64,000 nucleotides of DNA, from positions 102,974,733 through 103,038,732 of the forward strand of contig OZ035960.1 in assembly GCA_964034945.1 (NCBI GenBank), in the 5' to 3' direction. This stretch comes from Chrysopilus asiliformis (taxonomy: Eukaryota > Arthropoda > Insecta > Diptera > Rhagionidae). Below are positions 11,187 through 21,100 of the stretch, piece by piece; within the stretch, counting starts at the first letter, position 1, and each line of letters opens with the position of its first letter. The position numbers were made by a program, and so were the translations under genes. Below the pieces are notes generated by a model. It was not told the DNA's origin. It was given only the letters and a program-made list of their open reading frames with translations, and ran no database searches.

Positions 11187-12047
11187 CTAGCTTGCATACC
11201 CGTCGTTACCGGGTTAAAATTTTCTTTAAAAAAGTTTTTTTTTTGCTCCAAAAAACAAAAAAAAAATACTTTTGAACATTTTTTTTGTGATCAGCGGTTC
11301 CGAAAACCTTTTAATGTGGTTCCAAAAACCTCTTAATTGTAGAAAAAATTGGAAAAAAGATATTTGCGTTATCCTTACAGGGCCTGTCGTTTCGAATTTT
11401 AAAGTTCCAACACCAGATTCGGGATCAGGGAGCTCGAAACCCACCTAAGGTCAGTTTTTCAGAGAAAAATTTGAAACAGGATATTTGCGTTATCCTTGTA
11501 GGACCTTCCATTGCGAATTCGAAAATTCCAACACCAGATTCGTCATCAGGGAGCCCAAAAACCACCTAAAGTCAGTTTTTCCGATAAAAAATTAGCTTTT
11601 CATAGCTTTTTACAGATGGTAAATCGAAAAAAGGATATTTGCAGGACCTCTACAGGACCTCTACAGGATCTCTCGTTTCGAATTTTGAAATTATAACACC
11701 AGATTCGTGATCAACGGTCCCGAAAGCCCCCTAAAGACAGTTTTCCCGAGAAAAAATTGGAAAAAGGATATTTGCGTTAATCTTACAGGACCTCCCGTTT
11801 CGAATTTGAAAGTTCCAACACCAGATTTGTGACCAGGGAGCCCGAAAACCACCTACAGTCAGTTTTCCCGAGAAAAAATTGAATAAAGGATATTTGGAAT
11901 ATCCTTACAGGACCTTTCGTTTCGAATTTTGTAAATCCGAGCGCCTATGAGGTAAGACGAATCTGTGTGCAAAATTTCATGGCGATCGGTTTAGTGGATC
12001 CGGAGATACTGTGATGAGTAAGTGAGTGGTATATGCTTCTATATAGA
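11187..12047 (-). mobile_element. Non-autonomous Helitron with internal tandem repeats
   Basis: Read on the minus strand it begins TCTATATAGAAGC at 12047 and ends with a hairpin around CCCGGTAACGACGGG, then GCAAG and CTAG at 11190-11187. The flanking bases are A and T as Helitrons require. The interior (about 11340-11960) is a tandem array of about five imperfect units of roughly 120-130 bp, each with GGATATTTGCGTTATCC, TCGAATTTT, CCAACACCAGATTCG and CAGTTTT. No Rep/helicase coding sequence is present. Confidence 0.8.
11340..11960. repeat. Tandem array inside the Helitron, unit about 125 bp
   Basis: Successive units show the phrases GATATTTGCGTTATCC, TTTCGAATTT, TTCCAACACCAGATTCG and CCTAAAGTCAGTTTT at positions starting about 11355, 11480, 11634, 11767 and 11889. 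Units diverge by a few bases and one is expanded by a direct repeat of CAGGACCTCTA. A related single unit lies at 15690-15800 and 43250-43320 in other Helitrons. Confidence 0.75.
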
Positions 12048-12591
12048 TTTTATTATGGTAATAAATTTAAGATTCCAACAAATCAAACTTTCCTTAATTT
12101 ACTTTATCCCATTTGAATTCCGATACTAACTAGATTTGGAAATATAGCAAAAACCGTCGAAATAAATGAATCACCAAATCTTGAAAGCAAAATGATTATG
12201 ATTGTTTAATAAGGAAATCTTCACTTGAATGCTTAGCATTAAAATTCGTCGCAAACCAGGATGACAAATGTTTGATGATGAACTTCTCTCGCTTCTAACT
12301 AATCTATGATCTCCTATATATAAATACAGATCCGTACTTTCTAAATGTGGGCTACAAAATTAATCAAAGCCTAAATGCCAATCTTTATTAACATTTGTCT
12401 CTGCTTATAACCAGCGTTTTTTGGCCATCGCGAGTTTTTTTTTATTGACATTTGATTTTAAAAAGGTAAAAACTCTCCACGAAGTTACGAACTATGAAAC
12501 TGAATGTTTCTGAATCTTTGCAATTTGGCATAAAGGAGAAAAAGTTGCGAAAATTTGTTGTTAGTGTAATAAGGAAATTTCTAATTGCGCT

Positions 12592-12840
12592 TTAACACTC
12601 TAACTGCCACGTCAGTCAAAAAGACCTGACACCTAACTGTTGTGTACAGTGAAACAATGAAAATTATTGAAGTGTTCGCTGCAACCGCAACGATTTTTTG
12701 TAGTTGCACACATTTTATGGTAATAAAATAACATTTAGGTATAATTTTGTTTTAATTTTTGTTCTCTTAGTGCATCCTTTTTAACTGACAACTAAATATT
12801 CGAAAAAGGCTTAAAACTGTCCTGGCAGTTAGAGTGTTAA
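12592..12840. mobile_element. piggyBac-like MITE, TTAA-flanked (CACTCTAACTGCCA)
   Basis: It is bounded by TTAA at both sides. The left end reads TTAACACTCTAACTGCCA and the right end TGGCAGTTAGAGTGTTAA, so the 14 bp ends are exact inverse copies. TTAA duplications define piggyBac-type integration. About 249 bp, non-coding. Confidence 0.8.
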
Positions 12841-12913
12841 GCATTCAAATGGCAAGCAAACCATCGTAATTCAGCCCACTTCAAAGGGCGTTCCCACATT
12901 GGTTTTCATACGT

Positions 12914-13066
12914 TTAACCCTCTAGTCGGCAAATTTTTTTAACGGGGAAAATAGCGTAAGTTAAGAAAGTCAAAATTGAAGACCGTTTCGTTTTCAGGTT
13001 AGTTGTACCCGTAAGGATAAAAAAAGGTAGGGTTCCTGAAGAAAAACTTGCCTACTAGAGGGTTAA
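12914..13066. mobile_element. piggyBac-like MITE, TTAA-flanked (CCCTCTAGTCGGCAA)
   Basis: Left end TTAACCCTCTAGTCGGCAA and right end TTGCCTACTAGAGGGTTAA are imperfect inverse copies. It is 153 bp and AT-rich, and lies 73 bp after the previous TTAA element. Confidence 0.75.
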
Positions 13067-13124
13067 AAAAATCCACTTCACAACTATGAAACATGTCTAA
13101 ATTGGCAATACACGCTGGGGCTAA

Positions 13125-13365
13125 TCTATATATTTAAAAGGCAAAGCGATTTTGTATGGATTTCTTTCGACAGAGCTCCTGGAGTTCCTATTGAACCGAT
13201 TTTGATGATTTTTTTTTTAAATGAAAGCTCTATAGCTGTAGATATGTCCGTTTTACTTTTTTCCCCATTTTTAATAATACTTTATTAGTAATTTGCCTTT
13301 CAAAATTATAAATATGCCGCTAACTAAGTCTTCAATGTTAAAACAACATTTCGTACTGTTCGATT
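13125..13365 (+). mobile_element. Helitron 5' end (TCTATATATTTAAAAGGC type)
   Basis: It begins TCTATATATTTAAAAGGC directly after an A, then AAAGCGATTTTGTATGG and AACCGATTTTGATGAT, a common start of insect Helitrons. A second copy of this start is at 15804. The 27 bases before it (13098-13124) are the same as those before a different Helitron at 17306. The 3' end was not identified, so the right limit is approximate. Confidence 0.55.
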
Positions 13366-13430
13366 AGTGCAGTGAGTTAGAAGTTGGACTACCATGCGCC
13401 AGGCCCGGGTTCAATTCTTATCGATGACAA
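13366..13430 (+). repeat. tRNA-derived SINE-like fragment 1
   Basis: Has an A-box-like GTGCAGTGAGTTAGAAG followed by ATGCGCCAGG and the B-box-like GGGTTCAATTC, then T-rich sequence. The spacing fits a degenerate tRNA head. The cloverleaf is not intact, so it is not called as a functional tRNA. Confidence 0.45.
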
Positions 13431-13529
13431 ATTCTTTTTTTTTTCTTTTCAACTTTTTTTTTTGATTTTTTTACTTTTATTAATTAATTATTAGTTAATT
13501 TATCTTTAAGTTTACATTTTTACTACTGA

Positions 13530-13585
13530 ATAAGTGTTAGACTACAATGCGCCAGATGTGCGGGTTCGATTCCGAGTGGTGACAA
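13530..13585 (+). repeat. tRNA-derived SINE-like fragment 2
   Basis: Contains GTTAGACTACAATGCGCCAG and GCGGGTTCGATTCCGAG, a good B box (GGTTCGATTCC), followed by GTGGTGACAAAATG and a T run. Related to fragments at 13366 and 15285. Confidence 0.5.
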
Positions 13586-13720
13586 AATGTTTTTTTTTAA
13601 ATTTTTTTTTGACCTTAAATTACTTATTTTATTTATATTATACTTCTTTAGGCGCGTTGGGCGATTTTTGGATGGGTAAAATCTCATGAGTTCGCGTCAC
13701 CGACATGCTAATTTAACAGC

Positions 13721-14222
13721 TTAACCCATTTTTCGCCGCTCTTAGACGCGTGGGAATTTTTCCATCAAAATTTGTGTGGAAGCTACTTTTGGGTCGAATA
13801 TGACTTTCAAAAAGTTTCAGAATTTTCCGACCCACAGTTTTCCGGAAAATTGTGGTAAAAATTCTTAACCACGACAAATAGCCAATACTCTGATATGCTC
13901 AATATGTGGTATTTTTTCCAGAAAAACGTGAAATTTTTTATTGATTTTGGAATAAAAATGATCTAAGGGCTCAACCCCTTACCGCTTTGCGGTACATTCT
14001 TCGAAAAAATAAACAAAAATGTGAAAAAAGGTTTTGTAGTACGAATTCTTACCAATGGCGAGAAACGAGTATTTTTACGTTTCTGGGAGGGTTTTTGTCT
14101 GTTTTGTGGCCAAAAATGGGAAAATCCAATTACCCAATCAACGAAAAAGTAATTTGATGACCTTTGATGAACATTCAAAGTTGTGGTAAGAATTCTTACC
14201 GGGTGGCGAATAAATGGGTTAA
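13721..14222. mobile_element. piggyBac-like MITE, TTAA-flanked (CCCATTTTTCGCC)
   Basis: The left end reads TTAACCCATTTTTCGCC and the right end GGCGAATAAATGGGTTAA. The 502 bp interior is AT-rich with scattered short inverted motifs (AATTCTTACC) and has no transposase frame. Confidence 0.75.
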
Positions 14223-14644
14223 GAATGCTGATTTGCTTTCATTTGATTTTTTTATACAGAAAAAATCGATTTTTTTTGAAGACTGTATAGAGCAAAATAA
14301 AATGAGCGAGGAAATTTCTGAACACCAGTTGACTTATATAAAAAAAATCGATTTTTTTGGAAAATATACAGCAAAATAAAATTACACAGAAAATTTCTGA
14401 ACAGCAGGTGGCATTCTTATACAGAAAAAATTAAATATCTCTAGCCATTTTTTGTATAAGAATATCATGTGCTGCTCAGGAATTCAAACCTTAATATGCA
14501 TATTGACTTTTATTTAAAATTTACTGTTTTTTAGCATATATTTTCGAAATTTCAGGTTGAAAAATATATAGGTATAAATACACGACAAAATTACCTTACA
14601 TATATTATTGTTTTCACTTTTGTTGGTCCCCCATGACTGCCTGT

Positions 14645-15246
14645 TTTTATACCCGTATGGTGAAACCAAAGGGTATATTAACTTTGCCTTACCGTTTGTA
14701 ACGCCAAGATCCCGTCATCGCACAAAAAAATGAATTACACCAGTGTGTTTAGAATGATAAAAATATTTAATTTTTGCATGTCCGTCCGTCTGTCCGTCCG
14801 TCCGTCTGTCCGTCCGTCCGTCTGTCCGTCCGTCTGTCCGTCCGTCCGTCTGTCTGTCTGTGGCGCGGATTGCGGGCGCACGGATTGAGCTAGAGACTTG
14901 AAAGTTTGCACAAATCCGTGTTTTGTAAAATGCGAGGCTAAGTTCGTTAATGGGCAAAAATGGATCATTAGGGGGGGTACCCCCCATACGAACGAAATCG
15001 TTTTTTGTGAATATCTCAAAAACGGTACATCTTATCAAAAAAGTCCAAGAACAAATGTTATTTAGGATATGATTCTACATAAAACTCCCATACATCAAAA
15101 TCCGATTGGAATAAATTTTAAAAAATCTTATTGGAAAGTTTGACTTCAAAGTGGAATTTTGGTATAACTGTTCGAATTTTGATACGAATATCACCATACG
15201 GGTCTCCAATGATTGCCAGATTGGCAATTATAGCTTTTGTTATGTT
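14645..15246 (-). mobile_element. Family A element, copy 1 (palindromic ends, GACA/GACG microsatellite)
   Basis: On the minus strand it runs from ACATAACAAAAGCTATAATT and the palindrome TTGCCAATCTGGCAA, through CGTATGGTGATATTCG and a GGGGGGTACCCCCC centre, to GCGCCACAGACAGACAGACG (a 70-base GACA/GACG microsatellite at 14790-14862). It then runs through GATGACGGGATCTTGGCGTT and ends in a hairpin formed by TATACCC and GGGTATA. Copies at 15895-16376, 44097-44674 and 61139-61696 share this order. Long open frames across it are by-products of the microsatellite. Confidence 0.7.
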
Positions 15247-15284
15247 TTATTACTTAATTTATCTTTAAAATTTATATTCTTACT

Positions 15285-15338
15285 ACTGAATAAGTGTAAA
15301 CCACATCGCGCCAGGTTCAATTCTGAGCGGTGGCAAAA
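15285..15338 (+). repeat. tRNA-derived SINE-like fragment 3
   Basis: Reads TAAGTGTAAACCACATCGCG, then CCAGGTTCAATTCTGAGCGG and TGGCAAAATATTTT. It is a shorter relative of fragments 1 and 2 with B-box-like GGTTCAATTC. Confidence 0.4.
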
Positions 15339-15427
15339 TATTTTTTTTTTGTTGGAATTGAGTTTTTTAAACGTAAAATTAAAAATATCTGTTACGCATC
15401 GTCTTTTATTGGAAAAAGTGAAAACCA

Positions 15428-15803
15428 TCTTCTCTATATATAAAATCGTTTAACCTGACGCTAGCCCAAACCCCTGAAGATAGACTTGAAACTTTCACAA
15501 TATGTCCCAACCATCGCGTAGGCGCTCACTAAGGCGAGATTTTTCGAAATTTTACCGCTAAGGGGGTGAACGGGAGGTAAAGGGGATTTGGGTGTTTTTA
15601 AACCGTGATTTTCGCCATGAATCATGCTCAATAGCAGGCTGAAAAGTACCACTCGGGGATTTTTGGGGTCGTTGATCACCAATCCGGTGTTAGATTTTCA
15701 AAATTCAAAACGGAAGGTCCTGTAAGGATAATGCAAATATCCTTTTTCCCATTTTTCCGGGAAAAAATGTCATTAGGGGGTTTTCGGGGTCGCTGATCAC
15801 GAA
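15428..15803 (+). mobile_element. Helitron 5' part (TCTTCTCTATATATAAAATC type), 3'-truncated
   Basis: Begins after an A with TCTTCTCTATATATAAAATC and continues GTTTAACCTGACGCTAGCCC. It matches in inverse orientation the complete copy at 43155-43561 (same phrases CTCACTAAGGCG, CATGAATCATGCTCAATAG, GGGGTCGTTGATCAC). Its 3' end is replaced at 15804 by the start of another Helitron. Confidence 0.65.
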
Positions 15804-15894
15804 TCTATATATTTAAAAGGCAAAGCGATTTTGTTTGGATTTCTTTCCGCAGAGCTCCAGCGGCTCCGATTTTGATGATCCTTATTTTAAAACA
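15804..15894 (+). mobile_element. Helitron 5' fragment (TCTATATATTTAAAAGGC type)
   Basis: Starts TCTATATATTTAAAAGGC after an A and continues AAAGCGATTTTGTTTGG as at 13125. It runs only about 90 bp before a family A element begins. Confidence 0.55.
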
Positions 15895-16376
15895 TGAAAA
15901 CCCGTATGGTGATATTCGTATCTCAATTCGAACAGTAGTACCAAAATTCCACTTTGAAGTCAAACTTTCCAATAAGATTTTTTAAAATTTATTCCAATGG
16001 GATTTAGATATATGTGAGTTTTATGTAGAATCATATCCTATATAACTTTTGTTTCCTGCACTTTTTCGATAAGATGCACCGTTTTTGAGATATTCGCAAA
16101 AAAACTTTTTCGTTCGTATGGGGGGTACCCCCGCTAAGGGTCCATTTTGCCCATAAACGAACTTAGCCTTGCATTTTACGAAAAACCAATCTGCGCAAAA
16201 TTTCAAGTCTCTAGCTCAATCCGTGCGCCCGCAATCCGCGCCACAGACGGACGGACTGACGGACGGACGAAAACATACTGGTGTAATTCATTTTTCTGTG
16301 TGATGACGGGATCTTGGCGTTACAAACGGTAAGGCAAAGCTAATATACCCTTTGGTTTCACCATATGGATATAAAA
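15895..16376 (+). mobile_element. Family A element, copy 2 (5'-truncated)
   Basis: Begins at ACCCGTATGGTGATATTCG, so the first about 35 bases with the TTGCC palindrome are absent. It includes GGGGGTACCCCC, GCGCCACAGACGGACGGAC and the terminal hairpin TATACCC...GGATATA. The microsatellite is short (about 30 bases) compared with other copies. Confidence 0.65.
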
Positions 16377-16989
16377 ACAGTATTTTTTGCAGTATAAATT
16401 TTATTCAATGAAAATTTGTGTTTTTGCTCTTGATTTCGACATTTTTATTCTTTTAAAATTAACAATGGAAAGCAAAATCAAAGTAACGCGTTCTGAAGAA
16501 GGATGAATAATGACAAGACAGTAATCGATGGGGAAAGGAAGAAGCGAATCTATATGACATGTTACTTCGCTGTTCGTCAATACTTCGCTGTTCGTCGTTT
16601 GAATGTATTTACACTTGCCATGTGTTGCCACTGTTTTGTGTTGCCACTGACGTTTTGCATTGCTATTAATAAATTTGAATTTCGAAACGTTAAAGAATTA
16701 AAGTTTTCTGAATATTTAAATACAGTATTTTGGGGAAAAAAGCAGTAATGCAGTATTGGAGTCTGAAAAACAATATAATACTGCGAAAAACAGTATAGAT
16801 ACCATCGTTATGTATAGCCCTCACCTGCTATCTTCTGCAATTATAAAGGGATTTGGTGCTTCAATGTATGACATGAATTAAAAAGAATAACATTTCCCAC
16901 AATATTGTCTTTCCCCGTGTGGATAACCATCTTTTACCGTTATTGAATATATTGTAAGTAAACAGTACGATTTTGTAATACACCGTTGA

Positions 16990-17271
16990 GTCACAAAGAA
17001 AAATGTCTCTAAAAAAATTTCCCTTTTTCGAGTTAACTATATGCATTTGACTCGAGGCCGAAGGCCGAGTAAAGAGGAAGGCGAGAGCTGAAATATATTT
17101 AAATAATTTTACGTAACATCTCCATACATAAAATTCCAACAATTCAAGCGTGAGGGGCGAGGCCGAAGGCCGAGTAGTTGTGGAGGCCGTAGGCCGACGG
17201 TGGCAGGGAGGCCGAAGGCCGACCTGCGGAAGGGGGATGAACCGCGAAGCGGTTCGGGGCGCAGCCCCTAG
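16990..17271 (+). mobile_element. Helitron 3' end with GAGGCCGAAGGCCGAG palindromes
   Basis: Shares over 250 bp with 45100-45379. It contains several GAGGCCGAAGGCCGAG-type palindromes and ends with two hairpins, AACCGCGAAGCGGTT and GGGGCGCAGCCCC, then CTAG at 17268-17271 followed by T. Hairpin plus CTAG before T is the standard Helitron 3' end. No 5' TC end was found for this copy. Confidence 0.75.
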
Positions 17272-17305
17272 TATAGTATAAATTGGCAATACACGCTGGG
17301 GCTAA

Positions 17306-17647
17306 TCATACTAATATATAAAAATGAGTTGGTGTCTGTCTTTCTGTCTGTCTGTCTGTCTGTCTGTTCCTCTTTCACGCAAAAACGGCTGAACCGATTG
17401 ACTTGAAATTTAGCATAGATGTTCGTCGGGGGTCCAGCCCCAACATAGACCCATTAAAAAGTAGCCCGAGAGGTGGGGGAGTAAGGGGAGGGGGTAAAGT
17501 GATCTCGAAACTTAGCTCATCCTCTATGTTACCCTTTCGCGGGAAAACTACCGAGCCGATTGACCTGGAGTTTAGCTTAAACATAGACCATTAAAAAAAA
17601 TTTTTTTTGAAAAAACTTAACCCGGCAACGACGGGTATGCAAGCTAG
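17306..17647 (+). mobile_element. Short Helitron (342 bp), TCATACTAATATATAAA to CTAG
   Basis: Starts TCATACTAATATATAAAAAT after an A, includes a CTGT microsatellite (17336-17367) and AACCGATTGACTTGAAATTT, and ends with the hairpin CCCGGCAACGACGGG, then TATGCAAG and CTAG before a T. Flanked at both sides by TATAGTATAAATTG copies (17272-17285 and 17648-17661), the first followed by 20 extra bases. Confidence 0.8.
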
Positions 17648-17913
17648 TATAGTATAAATTGTAGTTCATAATCTAAAAATTTATATCATTTGGCACTTTA
17701 AGATTAAGGAGCGGAACTTTTATTTTTTAACCTTTACACAGGAACTACATTGACTTTTCTTTTTGGTGTACCAGCAAAACTTTCTGCTGAAAAGCCTGTG
17801 AATTGAAGTCTTACTAGTTGGTACACCAAGAAAAAAAATCCCATCTAGTTCTTGCGTTCGACTACTAGCATTTTTTCATTAAAATCATAAGTTTTTGCTT
17901 TGAAGATTTGTTA

Positions 17914-18033
17914 CTAGCTTGCATACCCGTCGTTGCCGGGTTAAGTTTTTTGAAATTTTTTTTATGGTTTATGTTGGAGCGTGAAAGAAGAACAAACAGA
18001 CAGATACCAACTCATTCTTATTTATTAGTATGA
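17914..18033 (-). mobile_element. Internally deleted Helitron (120 bp)
   Basis: Inverse orientation to the 17306-17647 copy: CTAG then CTTGCATACCCGTCG, the hairpin CCCGTCGTTGCCGGG, and at the far end the inverse of TCATACTAATAAATAAGAAT. Flanked by A and T. Only the two termini remain. A (TATGA)n microsatellite follows at 18029-18052. Confidence 0.75.
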
Positions 18034-18062
18034 TATGATATGATATGATATATTTGGAATCT

Positions 18063-18075
18063 ACATATTACGCTA
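18063..18075. repeat. Target-site duplication, left copy (LOA LINE)
   Basis: ACATATTACGCTA, identical to 23651-23663, directly next to the CCTAA-repeat tail of the element. Confidence 0.9.
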
Positions 18076-18197
18076 GGTTAGGTTAGGTTGAGAAGACCGC
18101 GCGCGCCCAGGCGTGAGCACAGCGCTACACTCGGAGGCCTACAGGCCCATTGTGATGTCTTCGGTACTCATAAGACCTTTCATCAAACTAGCTGATC

Positions 18198-21100
18198 CTA
18201 TTTGAACCAGCCCGACTTGTTGACGAAGCTCAGCATATCCTCGAGTGGGTGATTGCCAAGCTCCGTCAGGCCACTATAAAATCTGGCCCCAAGCGTCCCA
18301 TATCGGCGTGCTTGTAGGGCTGGACACTCACAGAGTAAGTGTTTCACGGTCTCCGGCTCCTCCTCGTCACCACAACTGCGGCAAAAATCATTTGCGGCCG
18401 CGCCCCACCTTCTGGCCATAGCGCCAAGGGGGCAGTGGCCCGTGATTAAGCCTGTGAGTAGCCTTACGGAGGTCCTACTGAGTCTCAAAAGGGTGTCGGT
18501 TCTGTTCCTATTAAATCTAGGCCAGAGTGACCTTGTGATTACACAATCGCTCCTTGTTTGCCAACGGATATTTATGTTGTTCACCCCTTTCCTATCGATT
18601 ATACTTTTTGCGCATTCGATCGGCATTTCGACCGAGCGATCCGCGCTCTCCATAGCCATTTCGGTCCCTAGTTTTGCCAGTTCGTCAACTCTCTCATTGC
18701 CATATATGTTGCTGTGCCCGGGGACCCAGCAAAGTCTAACGGCATGTTGGAGGCCGAGTTGATTGAGTGCTCTGCGGCAATTAGACACGGTCTTTGACTT
18801 GATCGTCGATGAATCCAGTGCCTTAATTGCCGCCTGACTGTCGACGTAGATTGAAACCCTTGTTCTGGGTAGTTCTCTCGTCATTATCAAGCTTGCAGCC
18901 GCACTTATGGCGTAGACCTCAGCTTGAAAAACACTGCTCTCATCAGGCAGTTTGTAGCTCCTTTGGAGGTCAAGGTTATCCGAGAACACTCCCGCCCCTG
19001 TGCCTTCTCCAGTCTTAGATCCATCCGTGTAAACCGAGACCTCTTGCTCGTCTATGACGCTGCCGAGATCCCAAAGTCTCCTTTCAGGAATCAAAACCGA
19101 GAAGTTCACATTCATATTCAGGTGAGGTATACAGTAATCCGTAGAGTCCGGGATACCCCATTCATCGCTTTTAAGGATGCTATTATGACCGAAGGTACTG
19201 TGCTTCCAGAGGCCGGACTCTCTGAGCCTTAGTGCACTCTTGGCAGCCGTACACCTCGTGTACTCATTCAGGGGAATGAGGTGCAGTAGAGCTTCCATTC
19301 CCGCTGTTGGTGTTGATCTAACAGCTCCTGTGATTCCTAGCGCCGCTAGTCTTTGTACTTTGTTAAGGGTTTGATATCGGCAGTTGACCCTCATGGTCGG
19401 CCACCAAACCAGACATCCGTAAGTGAGAATAGGTCTGATCACCGCTGTGTATAACCAATGGGTAATGCGCGGTGATGTGCCCCAATTCCTTCCAATCATT
19501 TTTTTACATGCGTAGAACGCACACAACGCTTTGTTCATCCTCTCTTCCGTATTCCTTTTCCAAGATAGTTTGGAGTCCAGAATTAGACCAAGGTATTTCG
19601 CCTCAGGAGAGAGACTGAGTTGGGTTGTTCCTATCCTTGGGAGTTGAAAGGTTGGTACCTTCCTTTTTCTTGTGAAGAGCACTAGTTCAGTTTTGGAGGG
19701 GTTAACCCCAAGACCATTGCGCTCCGCCCACTTTGTAATATCGCGTAATGCTGATTCCATGAGTTCGCTTAGTGTTGGGAGAAATTTTCCTGTTACTAAA
19801 ACGACCACATCGTCAGCGTACGCAACAACTTCTATTCCTTTTTCTTGTAACGATAGGAGGATTTCGTTCAGAGCTAGATTCCACAAGAGTGGCGATAGGA
19901 TCCCCCCCTGCGGTGTTCCCCTGTTAATCGCTCTCTTTACGTTACTTATACCAATTGTGGCCGAGACTGTTCTGCTATTGAGCAACTGCTCTGTCCACTC
20001 ATTTAGCATCTCGTCGACATTGTGTGCCCTAAGTGCACCCACTAAAGACCTTGTGTGTACGTTATTAAACGCACCTTCAATGTCCAGGAATGCTGCTAGG
20101 GCATACTCCTTGTGGTGGGCAGTTTCCTCTAGAGTTCGCACCACCTTGTGCAGAGCTGTCTCTACAGACTTGCCTTTAGTGTAGGCATGTTGGGCCGTAG
20201 ATATTGTGCTGCTGTCCAAGGAATTCTTAATACTAAGATCAATAACTCTTTCTAGTGTTTTTAGTAAAAACGATGAAAGACTTATAGGTCGGAAGTCCTT
20301 TGGTTTAACGTGACAACGTTTCCCAGCCTTGGGGATGAATGCCACACGAACTTCTCTCCAGCACTCCGGTATATACCTGGCTAGCAAGCAACCTCTAAAG
20401 AGTTTTATCAACCAAGATTTGATAAAAGGCAACGCGTGCTGAAGCATGGCCGGAATGATTCCGTCCGTGCCCGCTGCTTTATAGGGGCTGAAGGAGTGTA
20501 TCGCCCACGCTACAGAACGTTCATTTATTATCTCATTTGCTACCCGAAAGTCCCTATCCGTTATTTTTGGAGCATGATAACTACCATTGCTGCCTTGAAA
20601 ATCCATAGGGAAATGGGTATCCATTAGGAGGTCCAGTGTTTCCTGGCTTGATTCAGTCGTGCTTCCATCTGGATTTTCCAAGAGCACCGGGGCCGATGGA
20701 GTCCTACTTAGGATCCTTCGGAGTCTGGCAGCATCTTGTGTATCCTCGATTGAGCAACAGAAATCTTTCCACGATGTCCACTTGGCCCTCCTAATCTCTT
20801 TTTTATACTCATTGAAGCTGGCCTTGTAGTTGGTCCAAGCTTCCTCGCTCTTTGTAGACTTTGCCTTATTAAACAGTTTTCTAGTCTGTTCTCGCAGTTG
20901 CCGTAGATCTCCATTCCACCATGGGGTGGTCGAGCTTTTGGTACTGCGTGTTACCGGACAGGAAGCGTTAAAGGCTTGGGTAAGTCTATGTTTAATTTTC
21001 CCTACCACTTTCTCAATGGAAGAAGCGGTGAGGGGTGTGGGTCCATGCGGACCAGCTGTCTCCCGCCTCATTTCCTCTGAGAATTTGTTCCAGTCAGTTC

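Noticed and set aside
13366..13585. Possible functional tRNA genes
   Set aside because: B-box sequences are good but the acceptor and anticodon stems do not pair, so they were kept only as SINE-like fragments.
14715..15038. Long open frames with ATDRQTDRQT-type repeats (also at 44304-44600 and 61227-61634)
   Set aside because: They are produced by the GACA/GACG microsatellite inside family A elements, occur in several frames at once and begin at no conserved start. Not protein genes.
19672..20184. Open frames on the plus strand over the LINE (19672-20184, 21929-22441, 22454-22801)
   Set aside because: They are antisense shadows of the intact LOA ORF2 and ORF1 and show no family motifs.
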